20,293 bases of DNA from CAIOTO01 sp040389165 (GCA_040389165.1 JAZKAK010000027.1:1-20293); one strand, 5' to 3'. Positions 7,608 to 14,916 are shown, numbered from the stretch's first letter. Numbers and translations: made by a program. Notes: a model not told the origin generated them from the sequence alone.

Positions 7608-8441
7608 TTAGCATCTATTCATACAGTCATAGGGTGAGTGAACGCACACGTTGGAGGCACGCACTACGTAGGGAACGAAAAAGTAAAACCAAAAATTCAT
7701 AACATTTGCTAATGCATCCAATGACTGACTATCGCCTTTGCGTACTGAATATTCTGCCTGTCTAAATAAACAATCGATCAACGCAAGACCAACCACAAGC
7801 TGCACACAACGCGCGGTAACTTCTGCTTTGTTCCAATACCATGGCACTTTGGATGTGCCGTCTTGCTTAGATGCCCACATACTTCCCAAGCGAAGCGAAA
7901 ATGGTATTAAATAAGGCGTTACAGAAAGCGCTGCATACCCAAATGTATGCTGCGGGTCCGCTTTCGCTGCTGTATACATCAGCGGCAAAGCGATCATTCC
8001 GACAACACTGGATACATAGCCAATGGCACCTTCTGCTATAAGCAGGCGTTGATGCGTCAGTGATTTTTTATCCCAATACGCTTTTTCCCACGTTAACTGC
8101 CGCTCATTATTTTGATCTCGAGTTTGTTCTTCCGAAAGAACTGGTGGCCAATCTTCTGACGTGTATTTAAAACCAAGTCCTTCAAAAACGCGATCAACAC
8201 ATGTTTTATTAACTGCATTTGCCGAAGATACCGGCGCTTCGCCTCGCTGCGATGACGTGTCACGTTGATGTGCAGGATAACCTAGTTCACTATCATAGGA
8301 GGTAGGTAGGCTAGAATGAATAGCGGAATACGTATTATGACGTGAATCTGTTGGTCGCAAGAAAAGATGCACCGTGCATTCAGCACGTTCAGTAATCACA
8401 CACACAGCCAAAAGGCATCCACAAAAACGAATAAATTTCAT
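7608..8441 (-). CDS. Hypothetical membrane protein with signal peptide
   Basis: No family recognised. The 277-aa product starts with a short hydrophobic leader ending in a Cys/Ala-rich region (MKFIRFCGCLLAVCVITERA). A polar, Ser-rich stretch of about 90 residues follows. The second half has about four hydrophobic segments: around AIGYVSSVVGMIALPLMYTA, YAALSVTPYLIPFSL, VQLVVGLALIDCLF and MNFWFYFFVPYVV. Eight or so Cys residues, several near the ends, may form disulfides outside the cytoplasm. The likely location is the inner membrane with an exported N-terminal domain. It precedes the ankyrin-like gene on the same strand and is divergent from the exported protein at 8990. No clear ribosome binding site is visible. 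Confidence 0.7.
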   Translation of the reverse strand: MKFIRFCGCLLAVCVITERAECTVHLFLRPTDSRHNTYSAIHSSLPTSYDSELGYPAHQRDTSSQRGEAPVSSANAVNKTCVDRVFEGLGFKYTSEDWPPVLSEEQTRDQNNERQLTWEKAYWDKKSLTHQRLLIAEGAIGYVSSVVGMIALPLMYTAAKADPQHTFGYAALSVTPYLIPFSLRLGSMWASKQDGTSKVPWYWNKAEVTARCVQLVVGLALIDCLFRQAEYSVRKGDSQSLDALANVMNFWFYFFVPYVVRASNVCVHSPYDCMNRC

Positions 8442-8558
8442 AATAATCGGTATATATCTTCTTTTGATAGGGAAATAAGCATGAATCAGAAAGTATCACA
8501 AAAATCGATAGAATGCACAGCCAAAAGTATTTTAAAATAAATTTTTGTTATTTTTGGG

Positions 8559-8587
8559 TTTACCTGCGAATCATCGGTTCGTATATA
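8559..8587 (+). promoter_or_regulatory. Candidate promoter separated from gene 8990-10249 by inserted repeats
   Basis: TTTACC (8559-8564), a 17-nt spacer and TATATA (8582-8587). If used, its transcript would cross about 400 nt of palindromes and the complete MITE before reaching the coding region. The match is only 4 of 6 in each box. Confidence 0.3.
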
Positions 8588-8627
8588 AGAAAAGGTATTC
8601 ACGGTTAACGCAGTGTGCAGGTTTCCT

Positions 8628-8705
8628 TCTCTGTGCATTGCCCGTCCCTGGACGTGATCCGGGGATCAATCCGGGCATCTAGATCACCGTGTCATGCACG
8701 GTGAA
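8628..8705. repeat. Palindromic repeat cluster
   Basis: GTGCATTGCCCGTCCC (8633-8648) is the reverse complement of 1292-1307. It is followed by GGACGTGATCCGGGGATC-type sequence and by a perfect 8-bp hairpin, TCACCGTG-TCATG-CACGGTGA (8684-8704). No protein is encoded here; reading frames crossing this segment are composed of repeat sequence. Confidence 0.6.
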
Positions 8706-8742
8706 TACACGAGGAGAAATCTAGGCTTAAAAAACATGCACA

Positions 8743-8923
8743 CTGCGTCTGCATGCTACCCGTCACTTTTTGTCACTCCACCCTTGTCATTCCCGCGGAG
8801 GCGGGAATCCAGAAAAGCCCCTTTAAAAATCGTGAGTTTGGGGAGAGCTAAACAGCCTGGATCCCCGCCTCCGCGGGAATGACAGTAAGAAAAATAAAAG
8901 TGACGGGTAGCATGCTGCGTCTG
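8743..8923. mobile_element. Complete MITE-like element with 19-bp inverted termini and 9-bp target duplication
   Basis: The element spans 8752-8914 (163 bp). Its ends are perfect 19-bp inverted repeats: CATGCTACCCGTCACTTTT (8752-8770) and its reverse complement (8896-8914). They are flanked by identical 9-bp direct repeats CTGCGTCTG (8743-8751 and 8915-8923), which look like a target-site duplication. Inside is a second inverted pair based on GTCATTCCCGCGGAGGCGGG (about 8785 and 8883). There is no coding capacity, so movement would need a transposase elsewhere. Further copies of the ends are at 1-17 and 20176 onward. Confidence 0.85.
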
Positions 8924-8989
8924 TTAATGAATTTTTAATCTATATACGTGTACCATTTAATTATGAAATATATGAAAAAAGAAATAATA

Positions 8990-10249
8990 ATGCGTATACC
9001 GAAAACGATACTATCCGCTGCTACGTTTTGTCTCTTTATCACGTGCGCACATTCTGTGCCTTTTTTTAACACACTTCTATGTAAAACAAATGATCCAATC
9101 CGCTGCGCATCAAGATTGGCAAGAGATGCGGCGTCGATGACCGGTGCTGGCTTTGCGATGACGTTATGTGAATCCGATCCGTCTCAGTGTAATGCGGCTA
9201 TGTTTGCAGATGCGGCTATATTTTCAGGCGCAACAGTTGCGTCACATTTTGGCGTAACGGCTGCGATCGGCGGTTTTCTTGGTACAAGTGCGCTTGCAAC
9301 ATCACCCTTCGGTGGCCCTATTATTCTTGGCGGAGCCGTTGGTGCAGCAGCTACGCTTGTTGTGGCCGCCAATTTGGGCGGAAAAACCGCTTATTGCAAT
9401 ACTATTTGTACGCCAGAACTTGCCACCGATGCAGGCCCCTTGTTTCAAAGTCTTATAAAGGCAAATCCCAATGCAAGCATAACGGAACTAATTGCGATTA
9501 CAAAAGGCGCCGTTAAAACACACGATCTCGAATCGCAACAAAAACTTGTTAACGCGATTTGGTGCGTGAAATATTGCCCGTCCGCATTCAATCAACGTTT
9601 CATGTGCAAAATGCTTGAAAAGATGCATTATTCAACCCCAGAAGACCAAGAAACAATTGTAAGTTATGGTAGATTTTTAGCGTCAACGGGCACTGTGGGA
9701 GGATTTCATCAATACCTTGGACCAGATCAGATTAACGCAAGCAAACTTGGGAAATTTATCGAAAAAAATACGCCTGGAGACTACGATGGACGTTCCATAG
9801 ATACACTGTTGTTTGAAAATGTTCCAAATGCACAGGATAAACCAGAATTCTGCTATCAGCACCTCGATGAATCAACGGCCTCAACGGATGAGGCTACGCG
9901 GAACAATGCTAAAGACCAATTTAACGAACGCTATAACATATTAAAAAATATTTATACCACATTCAAAGATATAAAAAATGATGTGTTCATGCGATGCACA
10001 CTGCACGGATTAATGAAAAATGGTGTAAGCGATGAAAGATTAATTGCGCATAATCCTGTACATAACGATGAACGCGTTCAATTTTATATAAAACTAAGGG
10101 ACAGCAATGACGAAGCACTCACGCGACTTTTAAGATCAAGAGGAACCCTGGAAAGAGAACAGCAATTTTGTCAGCGCTTAGCCGGGCATTTAGATACACG
10201 CATGCCTGACAGCCTTGTCCCTAGCACTGAAACGGGAAACCACAAATAG
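8990..10249 (+). CDS. Exported Cys-rich hypothetical protein with Gly/Ala-rich hydrophobic hairpin
   Basis: No family recognised. I prefer the ATG at 8990 because it gives a clean signal peptide (MRIPKTILSAATFCLFITCA) and has a purine-rich AAAGAAA upstream. In-frame starts at 8948 (GTG), 8963 and 8972 would add up to 14 residues. The product is 419 aa. After the signal peptide come spaced Cys residues, then two long Gly/Ala-rich hydrophobic stretches (around AAIGGFLGTSALATSPFGG and GGAVGAAATLVVAANLGG). These could be a membrane-inserting helical hairpin. Cys pairs follow (YCNTIC, WCVKYC, FMCK), then a polar, helical C-terminal half. The pattern suggests a disulfide-bonded extracytoplasmic or secreted protein. 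The hairpin recalls pore-forming or membrane-inserting proteins only in general character; no homology is claimed. Confidence 0.75.
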   Translation: MRIPKTILSAATFCLFITCAHSVPFFNTLLCKTNDPIRCASRLARDAASMTGAGFAMTLCESDPSQCNAAMFADAAIFSGATVASHFGVTAAIGGFLGTSALATSPFGGPIILGGAVGAAATLVVAANLGGKTAYCNTICTPELATDAGPLFQSLIKANPNASITELIAITKGAVKTHDLESQQKLVNAIWCVKYCPSAFNQRFMCKMLEKMHYSTPEDQETIVSYGRFLASTGTVGGFHQYLGPDQINASKLGKFIEKNTPGDYDGRSIDTLLFENVPNAQDKPEFCYQHLDESTASTDEATRNNAKDQFNERYNILKNIYTTFKDIKNDVFMRCTLHGLMKNGVSDERLIAHNPVHNDERVQFYIKLRDSNDEALTRLLRSRGTLEREQQFCQRLAGHLDTRMPDSLVPSTETGNHK

Positions 10250-10290
10250 TTGGGTGTAAAGCCCCGGCTATAATACTGCTTTTGTGGTAG

Positions 10291-10315
10291 AGATCCTCGG
10301 ATCGAGTCCGAAGAT
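10291..10315. repeat. REP-like palindrome beside the gatB remnant
   Basis: ATCCTCGG (10293-10300) and CCGAAGAT (10308-10315) form an 8-bp stem with one mismatch. It is the same family as 11823-11845 and 11921-11943. Together with the gatB remnant it forms a direct repeat of the segment 11915-12108. Confidence 0.7.
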
Positions 10316-10338
10316 GACAAAAGGGGAGATGACTAAGC

Positions 10339-10482
10339 CTACCCCAGCTTTTTCTTTAAATATTCATTCACCATCCCTGGGTTTGCTTTGCCTTCGAGTG
10401 CTTTCATGACACTACCCACGAAAAATCCAAACAGCTGAACTTTACCGCTTTTGTAGGCCTCTACTTTGTCCATATTGGCTGC
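10339..10482 (-). pseudogene. gatB: Duplicated 3' end of gatB (last 47 codons and stop)
   Basis: These 144 bases match 11965-12108, the end of the intact gatB, with a single difference (10456 against 12082), which is synonymous (GCC/GCA, Ala). The fragment keeps the reading frame and TAG stop but has no gatB body upstream. Instead it joins the Fic gene, whose TGA is at 10490-10492. Just beyond the identical block the gatB frame would still read D-I-I-A-A-N against D-V-I-A-A-N in the intact gene, with different codons. This hints that the fragment may come from a diverged gatB. It cannot be expressed as a functional protein. Confidence 0.92.
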
Positions 10483-10489
10483 GATGATA

Positions 10490-11584
10490 TCACGTAACCA
10501 CCATTCTTAATATTTCATGTGCTTCAAAAAGAACGTTTCGTTGTGATGCTTCAATTGGCCTAACTATATTGAGGGCGCTTAATTCTTGAACGATCAGAGA
10601 AGCCCCACGTGAGCTTAATCCATAAATAGTGCTTAAATCTTTTCGTGTAAAACGAGGACGTGCAAATAAATCCTGTACAATTTTGTGCAAGAAACTATTC
10701 TTTGCTTTCCCTGAAACGCGTTCTTTATAGTCTAATCGTAGTGCCTCCAAATGTGTAATGCGAGTGCTATTTTTATCTGCATTTAAGAACATAGCCGAAA
10801 GGAAAAAGCGACACCAGGGAATCCAATCTCCTGTTTCATGAAGCTGCTCAAACTGTCTTATATATTGATTTTTCTGTTGTTCAACAGCTTCTGAAATAAG
10901 CGCAAAAGGTGTATCAATGTACCCTTTATACCTAAGAATCAAAGGGATTAATAGTCGTCCTACACGTCCATTTCCATCAGGGAATGGGTGTATTTGTTCA
11001 AAAATCCAATGCGATATTGCTTGCCGAATAAGTTCAGGCAACAGATCTTCTTTCATGGTGAAATTTTCAAACATCGTCAGTGTTTGTTCAAGATAATTTG
11101 GCGGTGTATAAGCAAAAATTGAACCATCTTGCTTAAGTGTATAATTTTGTGATTTCTTTAACTCACCCCCTACAACTGTAGGGTGATTCTGCATCAGTAT
11201 TTTATGAAGTTTACAGGCAACATCCATTACAGAATGTGAATGCGTTAAGATATCCTCACCTTGACGAAAAGCCTCTGCACAATTCTTTACTTCAATAATA
11301 TCGTCTGTGTTAGACGCTGGCGAAGTGTTAAACAGATCCTCAAATCGTGCTTTTGTCCCTTCTATGCGCGAAGAGGTAACCGCTTCCATAAAGATTAAAT
11401 TTTCAGTCAAAAGAAAAGGATCTGGCAAGCGCGTGATCAGTGTATCAAGGCGTGCCAATGCAGATGAACATTTTTCAATGTCAATAATCAGCGTTTCGAG
11501 CCCCTTAATTTCTTCAGGGGCATTAGGAATAAAAGCTTTGCCGCCTCTTAAAGCAGGGACAAAGGTGCCAAGCTCTGTTTTCAT
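10490..11584 (-). CDS. Fic family protein (class II, SoFic-like) with winged-helix C-terminus
   Basis: Probable protein AMPylase. The catalytic loop HPFPDGNGR has H199, and the inhibitory motif SSRIEG (71-76) has E75. Both positions are close to those I recall for Shewanella oneidensis SoFic (E73, H198), and the 364-aa length fits. The N-terminal domain is of the Fic_N type, unlike the DUF4172-like region of the other Fic in this window, so the two are not recent duplicates. The C-terminal 60 residues (TRKDLSTIYGLSSRGASLIVQELSALNIV) form a winged helix. The last codons and TGA lie right at the junction with the gatB remnant, so a few C-terminal residues may differ from the ancestral protein. 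Upstream half-sites suggest autoregulation. The gene lies between direct repeats of the gatB 3' end. Confidence 0.94.
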   Translation of the reverse strand: MKTELGTFVPALRGGKAFIPNAPEEIKGLETLIIDIEKCSSALARLDTLITRLPDPFLLTENLIFMEAVTSSRIEGTKARFEDLFNTSPASNTDDIIEVKNCAEAFRQGEDILTHSHSVMDVACKLHKILMQNHPTVVGGELKKSQNYTLKQDGSIFAYTPPNYLEQTLTMFENFTMKEDLLPELIRQAISHWIFEQIHPFPDGNGRVGRLLIPLILRYKGYIDTPFALISEAVEQQKNQYIRQFEQLHETGDWIPWCRFFLSAMFLNADKNSTRITHLEALRLDYKERVSGKAKNSFLHKIVQDLFARPRFTRKDLSTIYGLSSRGASLIVQELSALNIVRPIEASQRNVLFEAHEILRMVVT

Positions 11585-11598
11585 TTCGAAACCATCTG

Positions 11599-11664
11599 GT
11601 ACAACATGTTTTGTGTTATTGTACTGTATTTTAATTTAGTACAATAGTGTTATTTTCAATGTAC
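11599..11664 (-). promoter_or_regulatory. Symmetric GTAC half-site operator upstream of the second Fic gene
   Basis: TATTGTACT (11617-11625) and AGTACAATA (11638-11646) are perfect 9-bp inverted arms. An outer GTACAACA (11599-11606) and a weaker CAATGTAC (11657-11664) extend the symmetry: the four GTAC cores start at 11599, 11621, 11639 and 11661, spaced 22, 18 and 22 bp. The array ends 14 bp before the ATG. A promoter must lie within it (candidate boxes TTGAAA, TAAAAT, TACAAT), but I cannot fix one. The winged helix of the Fic protein is the likely ligand, by inference. Confidence 0.65.
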
Positions 11665-11695
11665 GAGCTGAACAACAATTTCAGACGTATAACGA

Positions 11696-11724
11696 TAGCC
11701 GTTCACGTTTAAAATGAATGGCTA
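11696..11724. other. Imperfect hairpin in the gatB-Fic spacer
   Basis: TAGCCGTTCA (11696-11705) and TGAATGGCTA (11715-11724) pair at 9 of 10 positions with one wobble. It has no T-run. It might slow readthrough from gatB into the Fic gene, but nothing more can be said. Confidence 0.3.
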
Positions 11725-11785
11725 AGTTTACCCCCACTGCCATTAAGTTAAGGAACTGCACAGTCTATCCGCCGTTATCTTCTGA

Positions 11786-11845
11786 CTCCCCTTTTTGTCA
11801 TCTTCGTGCTCCCCTTTTTGTCATCCTCGGACTTGATCCGAGGAT
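11786..11845. repeat. 23-bp tandem repeat ending in a REP-like palindrome
   Basis: CTCCCCTTTTTGTCATC occurs at 11786-11802 and again at 11809-11825 (period 23). The second copy runs into ATCCTCGG-ACTTGAT-CCGAGGAT (11823-11845), a perfect 8-bp stem of the REP family found at 10293 and 11921. Confidence 0.7.
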
Positions 11846-11920
11846 CCATAACGTTTCAAAGGCAAACAGCTGATGACTTTACAACTTCACGACAATGCAC
11901 ATGCGCTTCCACGTGTAGAG

Positions 11921-11943
11921 ATCTTCGGATCAAGTCCGAAGAT
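11921..11943. repeat. REP-like palindrome downstream of gatB
   Basis: ATCTTCGG (11921-11928) and CCGAAGAT (11936-11943) form a perfect 8-bp stem over the loop ATCAAGT. It lies 21 bases beyond the gatB stop codon and is inverted relative to the palindrome at 11823-11845. The same unit follows the gatB remnant at 10291-10315. Confidence 0.7.
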
Positions 11944-11964
11944 GACAATGTGAGATGACTAAGC

Positions 11965-13446
11965 CTACCCCAGCTTTTTCTTTAAATATTCATTCACCAT
12001 CCCTGGGTTTGCTTTGCCTTCGAGTGCTTTCATGACACTACCCACGAAAAATCCAAACAGCTGAACTTTACCGCTTTTGTATGCCTCTACTTTGTCCATA
12101 TTGGCTGCAATCACGTCATCTACCACTTTTTCGATCACAGATGTATCAGAGATCTGCCTTAGACCAAGCTCATCAACGATTGCTTCTGGTGCTTTGCCTG
12201 ATTCCCACATTTTCGCAAAAATGTCTTTTGCAATTTTGCCAGAGATCGTTCCGTCCATAATCAAGTCAACCAACTTCGCCAAATGCGCAGGCGTAAACGG
12301 CAGTGCATTCAGCGTGCGTGATTCACGGTTCATCGCACCAAAGACTTCAACAATCAGCCAATTCGCCATTGTCTTCGCCGCTTGCTTTTTATCAGTAGCC
12401 GTACTTTCAATCACAACGGATTCGTAATACGCAGCTGTCTCAATTTCAGCCACTAAAATGTCAGCGTCATACGCACTTAAACTATAGTCCACCATAAAGC
12501 GTTCTTTTTTAGCGTCAGGCAGTTCGGGCATAGTCGCTTTAATAGCGGCAATGCGTTCGGGGATCAACACAAGTGGTTTTAAATCAGGATCTGGGAAATA
12601 GCGATAATCGTGCGCATTTTCTTTGCTGCGCATGGAACGTGTCTCGCCTTTACTTGGATCAAACAAACGGGTTTCTTGCGCGATTTCGCCGTCAGCTTCC
12701 AAAATTTCCAACTGACGTCCAATTTCATACTCAACCGCTTGTCCTAAGAATCGAATGGAATTTACGTTCTTGATTTCAGCGCGCGTACCAAAGGGAGTTC
12801 CCGGTTTGTGCAATGACACATTCACGTCCACACGAAGGCTGCCTTGTTCCATGTTGCCATCACATGTACCCAAATACCGCACGATGGTGCGCAATTTTTT
12901 CACATAGGCCATTGCTTCATGTGGTGATCGCATTTCAGGTTCAGACACGATTTCCATCAAAGCAATACCCGCGCGATTTAGATCAATATACGAATGACTT
13001 GGGTGCAAATCATGCGTAGATTTTCCGGCATCTTGCTCCATATGCAAGCGCGTAACGTTAATGCGTTTTGGCGTGCCATCTTCAAGATTGATATCGATAT
13101 AACCGCCCAATACAATTGGCTTTTCAAATTGTGAAATCTGATACCCCAGCGGTAAGTCTGCGTAAAAATAGTTCTTGCGATCAAACACAGAAATAGGCTG
13201 TATTTCACCGTGAATACCCAGGCCAGTCTTGATGGCTTGATCAACGCAATGCGTGTTAATGACGGGCAACATACCCGGCAGACCTGCATCAAGATAATCC
13301 ACATGCGAGTTTGGATCTGCGCCAAATGCGGTTGATGCGCCTGAAAAAAGCTTCGCATTCGATGTAATTTGCGCGTGCACTTCAAGACCGATGACAACTT
13401 CCCAAAGGCCCGTTTTACCGGTTACAAAATAATTGTTTTCTGACAT
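11965..13446 (-). CDS. gatB: Asp-tRNA(Asn)/Glu-tRNA(Gln) amidotransferase subunit B
   Basis: Kinase and tRNA-binding subunit of GatCAB, which converts Glu-tRNA(Gln), and often Asp-tRNA(Asn), to the amidated form. It activates the mischarged aminoacyl group with ATP and receives ammonia from GatA. Signature segments are WEVVIGLEVHAQI (E22, H24 in the metal/ATP site), YFYADLPLGYQISQFE, SYIDLNRAGIALMEIVSEPE and RSKENAHDYRYFPDPDL. The C-terminal YqeY-like tail domain ends in LFGFFVGSVMKALEGKANP. At 493 aa it is full length. It starts 6 nt after the gatA stop, so it is translated from the same mRNA. Its final 47 codons are duplicated downstream at 10339-10482, with only one synonymous difference. 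The tail may therefore have been re-supplied by the DNA that brought the Fic gene. Confidence 0.98.
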   Translation of the reverse strand: MSENNYFVTGKTGLWEVVIGLEVHAQITSNAKLFSGASTAFGADPNSHVDYLDAGLPGMLPVINTHCVDQAIKTGLGIHGEIQPISVFDRKNYFYADLPLGYQISQFEKPIVLGGYIDINLEDGTPKRINVTRLHMEQDAGKSTHDLHPSHSYIDLNRAGIALMEIVSEPEMRSPHEAMAYVKKLRTIVRYLGTCDGNMEQGSLRVDVNVSLHKPGTPFGTRAEIKNVNSIRFLGQAVEYEIGRQLEILEADGEIAQETRLFDPSKGETRSMRSKENAHDYRYFPDPDLKPLVLIPERIAAIKATMPELPDAKKERFMVDYSLSAYDADILVAEIETAAYYESVVIESTATDKKQAAKTMANWLIVEVFGAMNRESRTLNALPFTPAHLAKLVDLIMDGTISGKIAKDIFAKMWESGKAPEAIVDELGLRQISDTSVIEKVVDDVIAANMDKVEAYKSGKVQLFGFFVGSVMKALEGKANPGMVNEYLKKKLG

Positions 13447-13452
13447 ATGGGA

Positions 13453-14916
13453 TTAATCCTTTAAATAGGGAAAATGTGCAGCACGTTCAATCACGTTTCC
13501 TGCATTAAATAGATTCTGCTCAGAAAGCGCAGGGCCAATCAATTGAAGCCCAAGCGGCAATCCATCATCATCCAAACCAGCCGGAATTGAAATACCAGGC
13601 AAGCCTGCCAAATTAGCCGTAACCGTGTAAACGTCTTGCAAATACATCGTCACAGGATCAGTTGGTGTTTCATCAATACCAAAAGCTGCGCCTGGCGTTG
13701 TGGGCGTTAACAATAAATCAACGTGCTCAAACGCATGTGCGAAATCATCACAAATCAATTGTTTTACTTTTTGCGCGCGAATATAGTATGCGTCATAAAA
13801 GCCAGAAGAAAGCACATACGTACCAATCATGATACGGCGTTTGACTTCGGCGCCGAAACCAGCACTTCGTGTGTTTTCATACAATTCATCCAACGAAGCA
13901 CCCTCGACACGTGCGCCGTAACGCACACCATCAAAACGTGCGAGATTCGCTGACGCCTCGGCCGGTGCAATAATATAATACGTCGGCAGAGCATACGACG
14001 TTGTTTTCAGACTGACTTCACGAATTTCAGCACCTGCATCTTTAAGCCATTGAATGCCCTTATTCAAAAGCGCAAGCATAATCGGAGATAGCCCATCAAG
14101 ATACTCAACAGCGATACCAATTCTAAGGCCTTTTACATCTGTTTTTAACTGTCCAAGATAGTTCGGAATTGCTACATTTAGGCTTTTTGCATCTTTTTCA
14201 TCAAAACCCGCCATAACCTGCAACATCAATGCCGAGTCAGCAACTGTACGTGTCATTGGCCCCGCTTGATCAAGAGACGATGCGAACGCAACCATACCCC
14301 AGCGTGAACACAGACCATAGGTTGGCTTAATACCCACAAGACCACAAAATGCTGCTGGCTGTCGAATTGATCCACCTGTATCGGATGCCGTTGTCGCAAG
14401 AGCCATGCGTGCAGAAACAGCAGCGGCTGATCCGCCCGATGATCCACCTGGAACCAACTTTGCAGCAGGATCGCTTTTGCGTTTCCACGGGTTCTCAACC
14501 GGACCAAAACAACTGTTTAAGTTAGCTGACCCCATAGCAAATTCATCCATGTTCGTTTTACCAAGGCAAACAGCACCTTGATCCCACAGATTTTGCGTAA
14601 CCGTTGATTCATACGTCGGCACGAAATTGCCCAGAATTTTTGAACAGGCCGTTGTGCGAATACCTTTTGTGCAGAACAAATCTTTGATACCCAACGGGAT
14701 ACCTTCGATCATGCCAGCTGTACCGCTTTGCAAACGCGCATCGCTTGCCTTAGCGCCGGCAAGGGCAACCTCGGGCGTTTCCAGCACATAGGTGTTAAGC
14801 GCACGTTTTGCTTCCATTTGCGCTAAGTACGCAGTTGTTAGCTCAACAGATGAAATCTTTTTAGTGGCCAAAGCATCGCGTGCCTCGACCAGGGATAGGT
14901 TTAATAAATCAGACAT
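13453..14916 (-). CDS. gatA: Asp-tRNA(Asn)/Glu-tRNA(Gln) amidotransferase subunit A
   Basis: Amidase subunit that hydrolyses glutamine (or asparagine) and passes ammonia to GatB. The Ser-cisSer-Lys triad of the amidase signature family is visible: K78 (GIPLGIKDLF), cis-Ser S159 (GGSSGGSAAAVSARMA) and nucleophile S183 (SDTGGSIRQPAAFCGLVGIK). The 24-residue Ser-Ser interval is the family norm. At 487 aa it is complete. It starts 11 nt after the gatC stop and ends 6 nt before gatB, so the order is gatC-gatA-gatB in one operon. Cytosolic; no unusual features. Confidence 0.98.
   Translation of the reverse strand: MSDLLNLSLVEARDALATKKISSVELTTAYLAQMEAKRALNTYVLETPEVALAGAKASDARLQSGTAGMIEGIPLGIKDLFCTKGIRTTACSKILGNFVPTYESTVTQNLWDQGAVCLGKTNMDEFAMGSANLNSCFGPVENPWKRKSDPAAKLVPGGSSGGSAAAVSARMALATTASDTGGSIRQPAAFCGLVGIKPTYGLCSRWGMVAFASSLDQAGPMTRTVADSALMLQVMAGFDEKDAKSLNVAIPNYLGQLKTDVKGLRIGIAVEYLDGLSPIMLALLNKGIQWLKDAGAEIREVSLKTTSYALPTYYIIAPAEASANLARFDGVRYGARVEGASLDELYENTRSAGFGAEVKRRIMIGTYVLSSGFYDAYYIRAQKVKQLICDDFAHAFEHVDLLLTPTTPGAAFGIDETPTDPVTMYLQDVYTVTANLAGLPGISIPAGLDDDGLPLGLQLIGPALSEQNLFNAGNVIERAAHFPYLKD

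Noticed and set aside
7890..7915. Similarity between GAAAATGGTAT in gene 7608-8441 and the 55-bp repeat, both encoding LIPFSL
   Set aside because: Only 11 bases match, which is expected by chance many times in a 20-kb window.
8694..8882. 62-codon frame in the repeat cluster
   Set aside because: It consists of hairpin and MITE sequence and has no protein-like features.
8743..8923. Possible CRISPR or tandem array from repeated CTGCGTCTG and GTCATTCCCGCGG motifs
   Set aside because: There are only two copies of each, and they fit a single element with target duplication and inverted ends; no regular spacers exist.
11585..11964. Possible tRNA or small RNA gene after gatB, as an integration target
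   Set aside because: No cloverleaf or TTCGA-type T-loop pattern was found; the spacer is explained by an operator, a hairpin and REP repeats.
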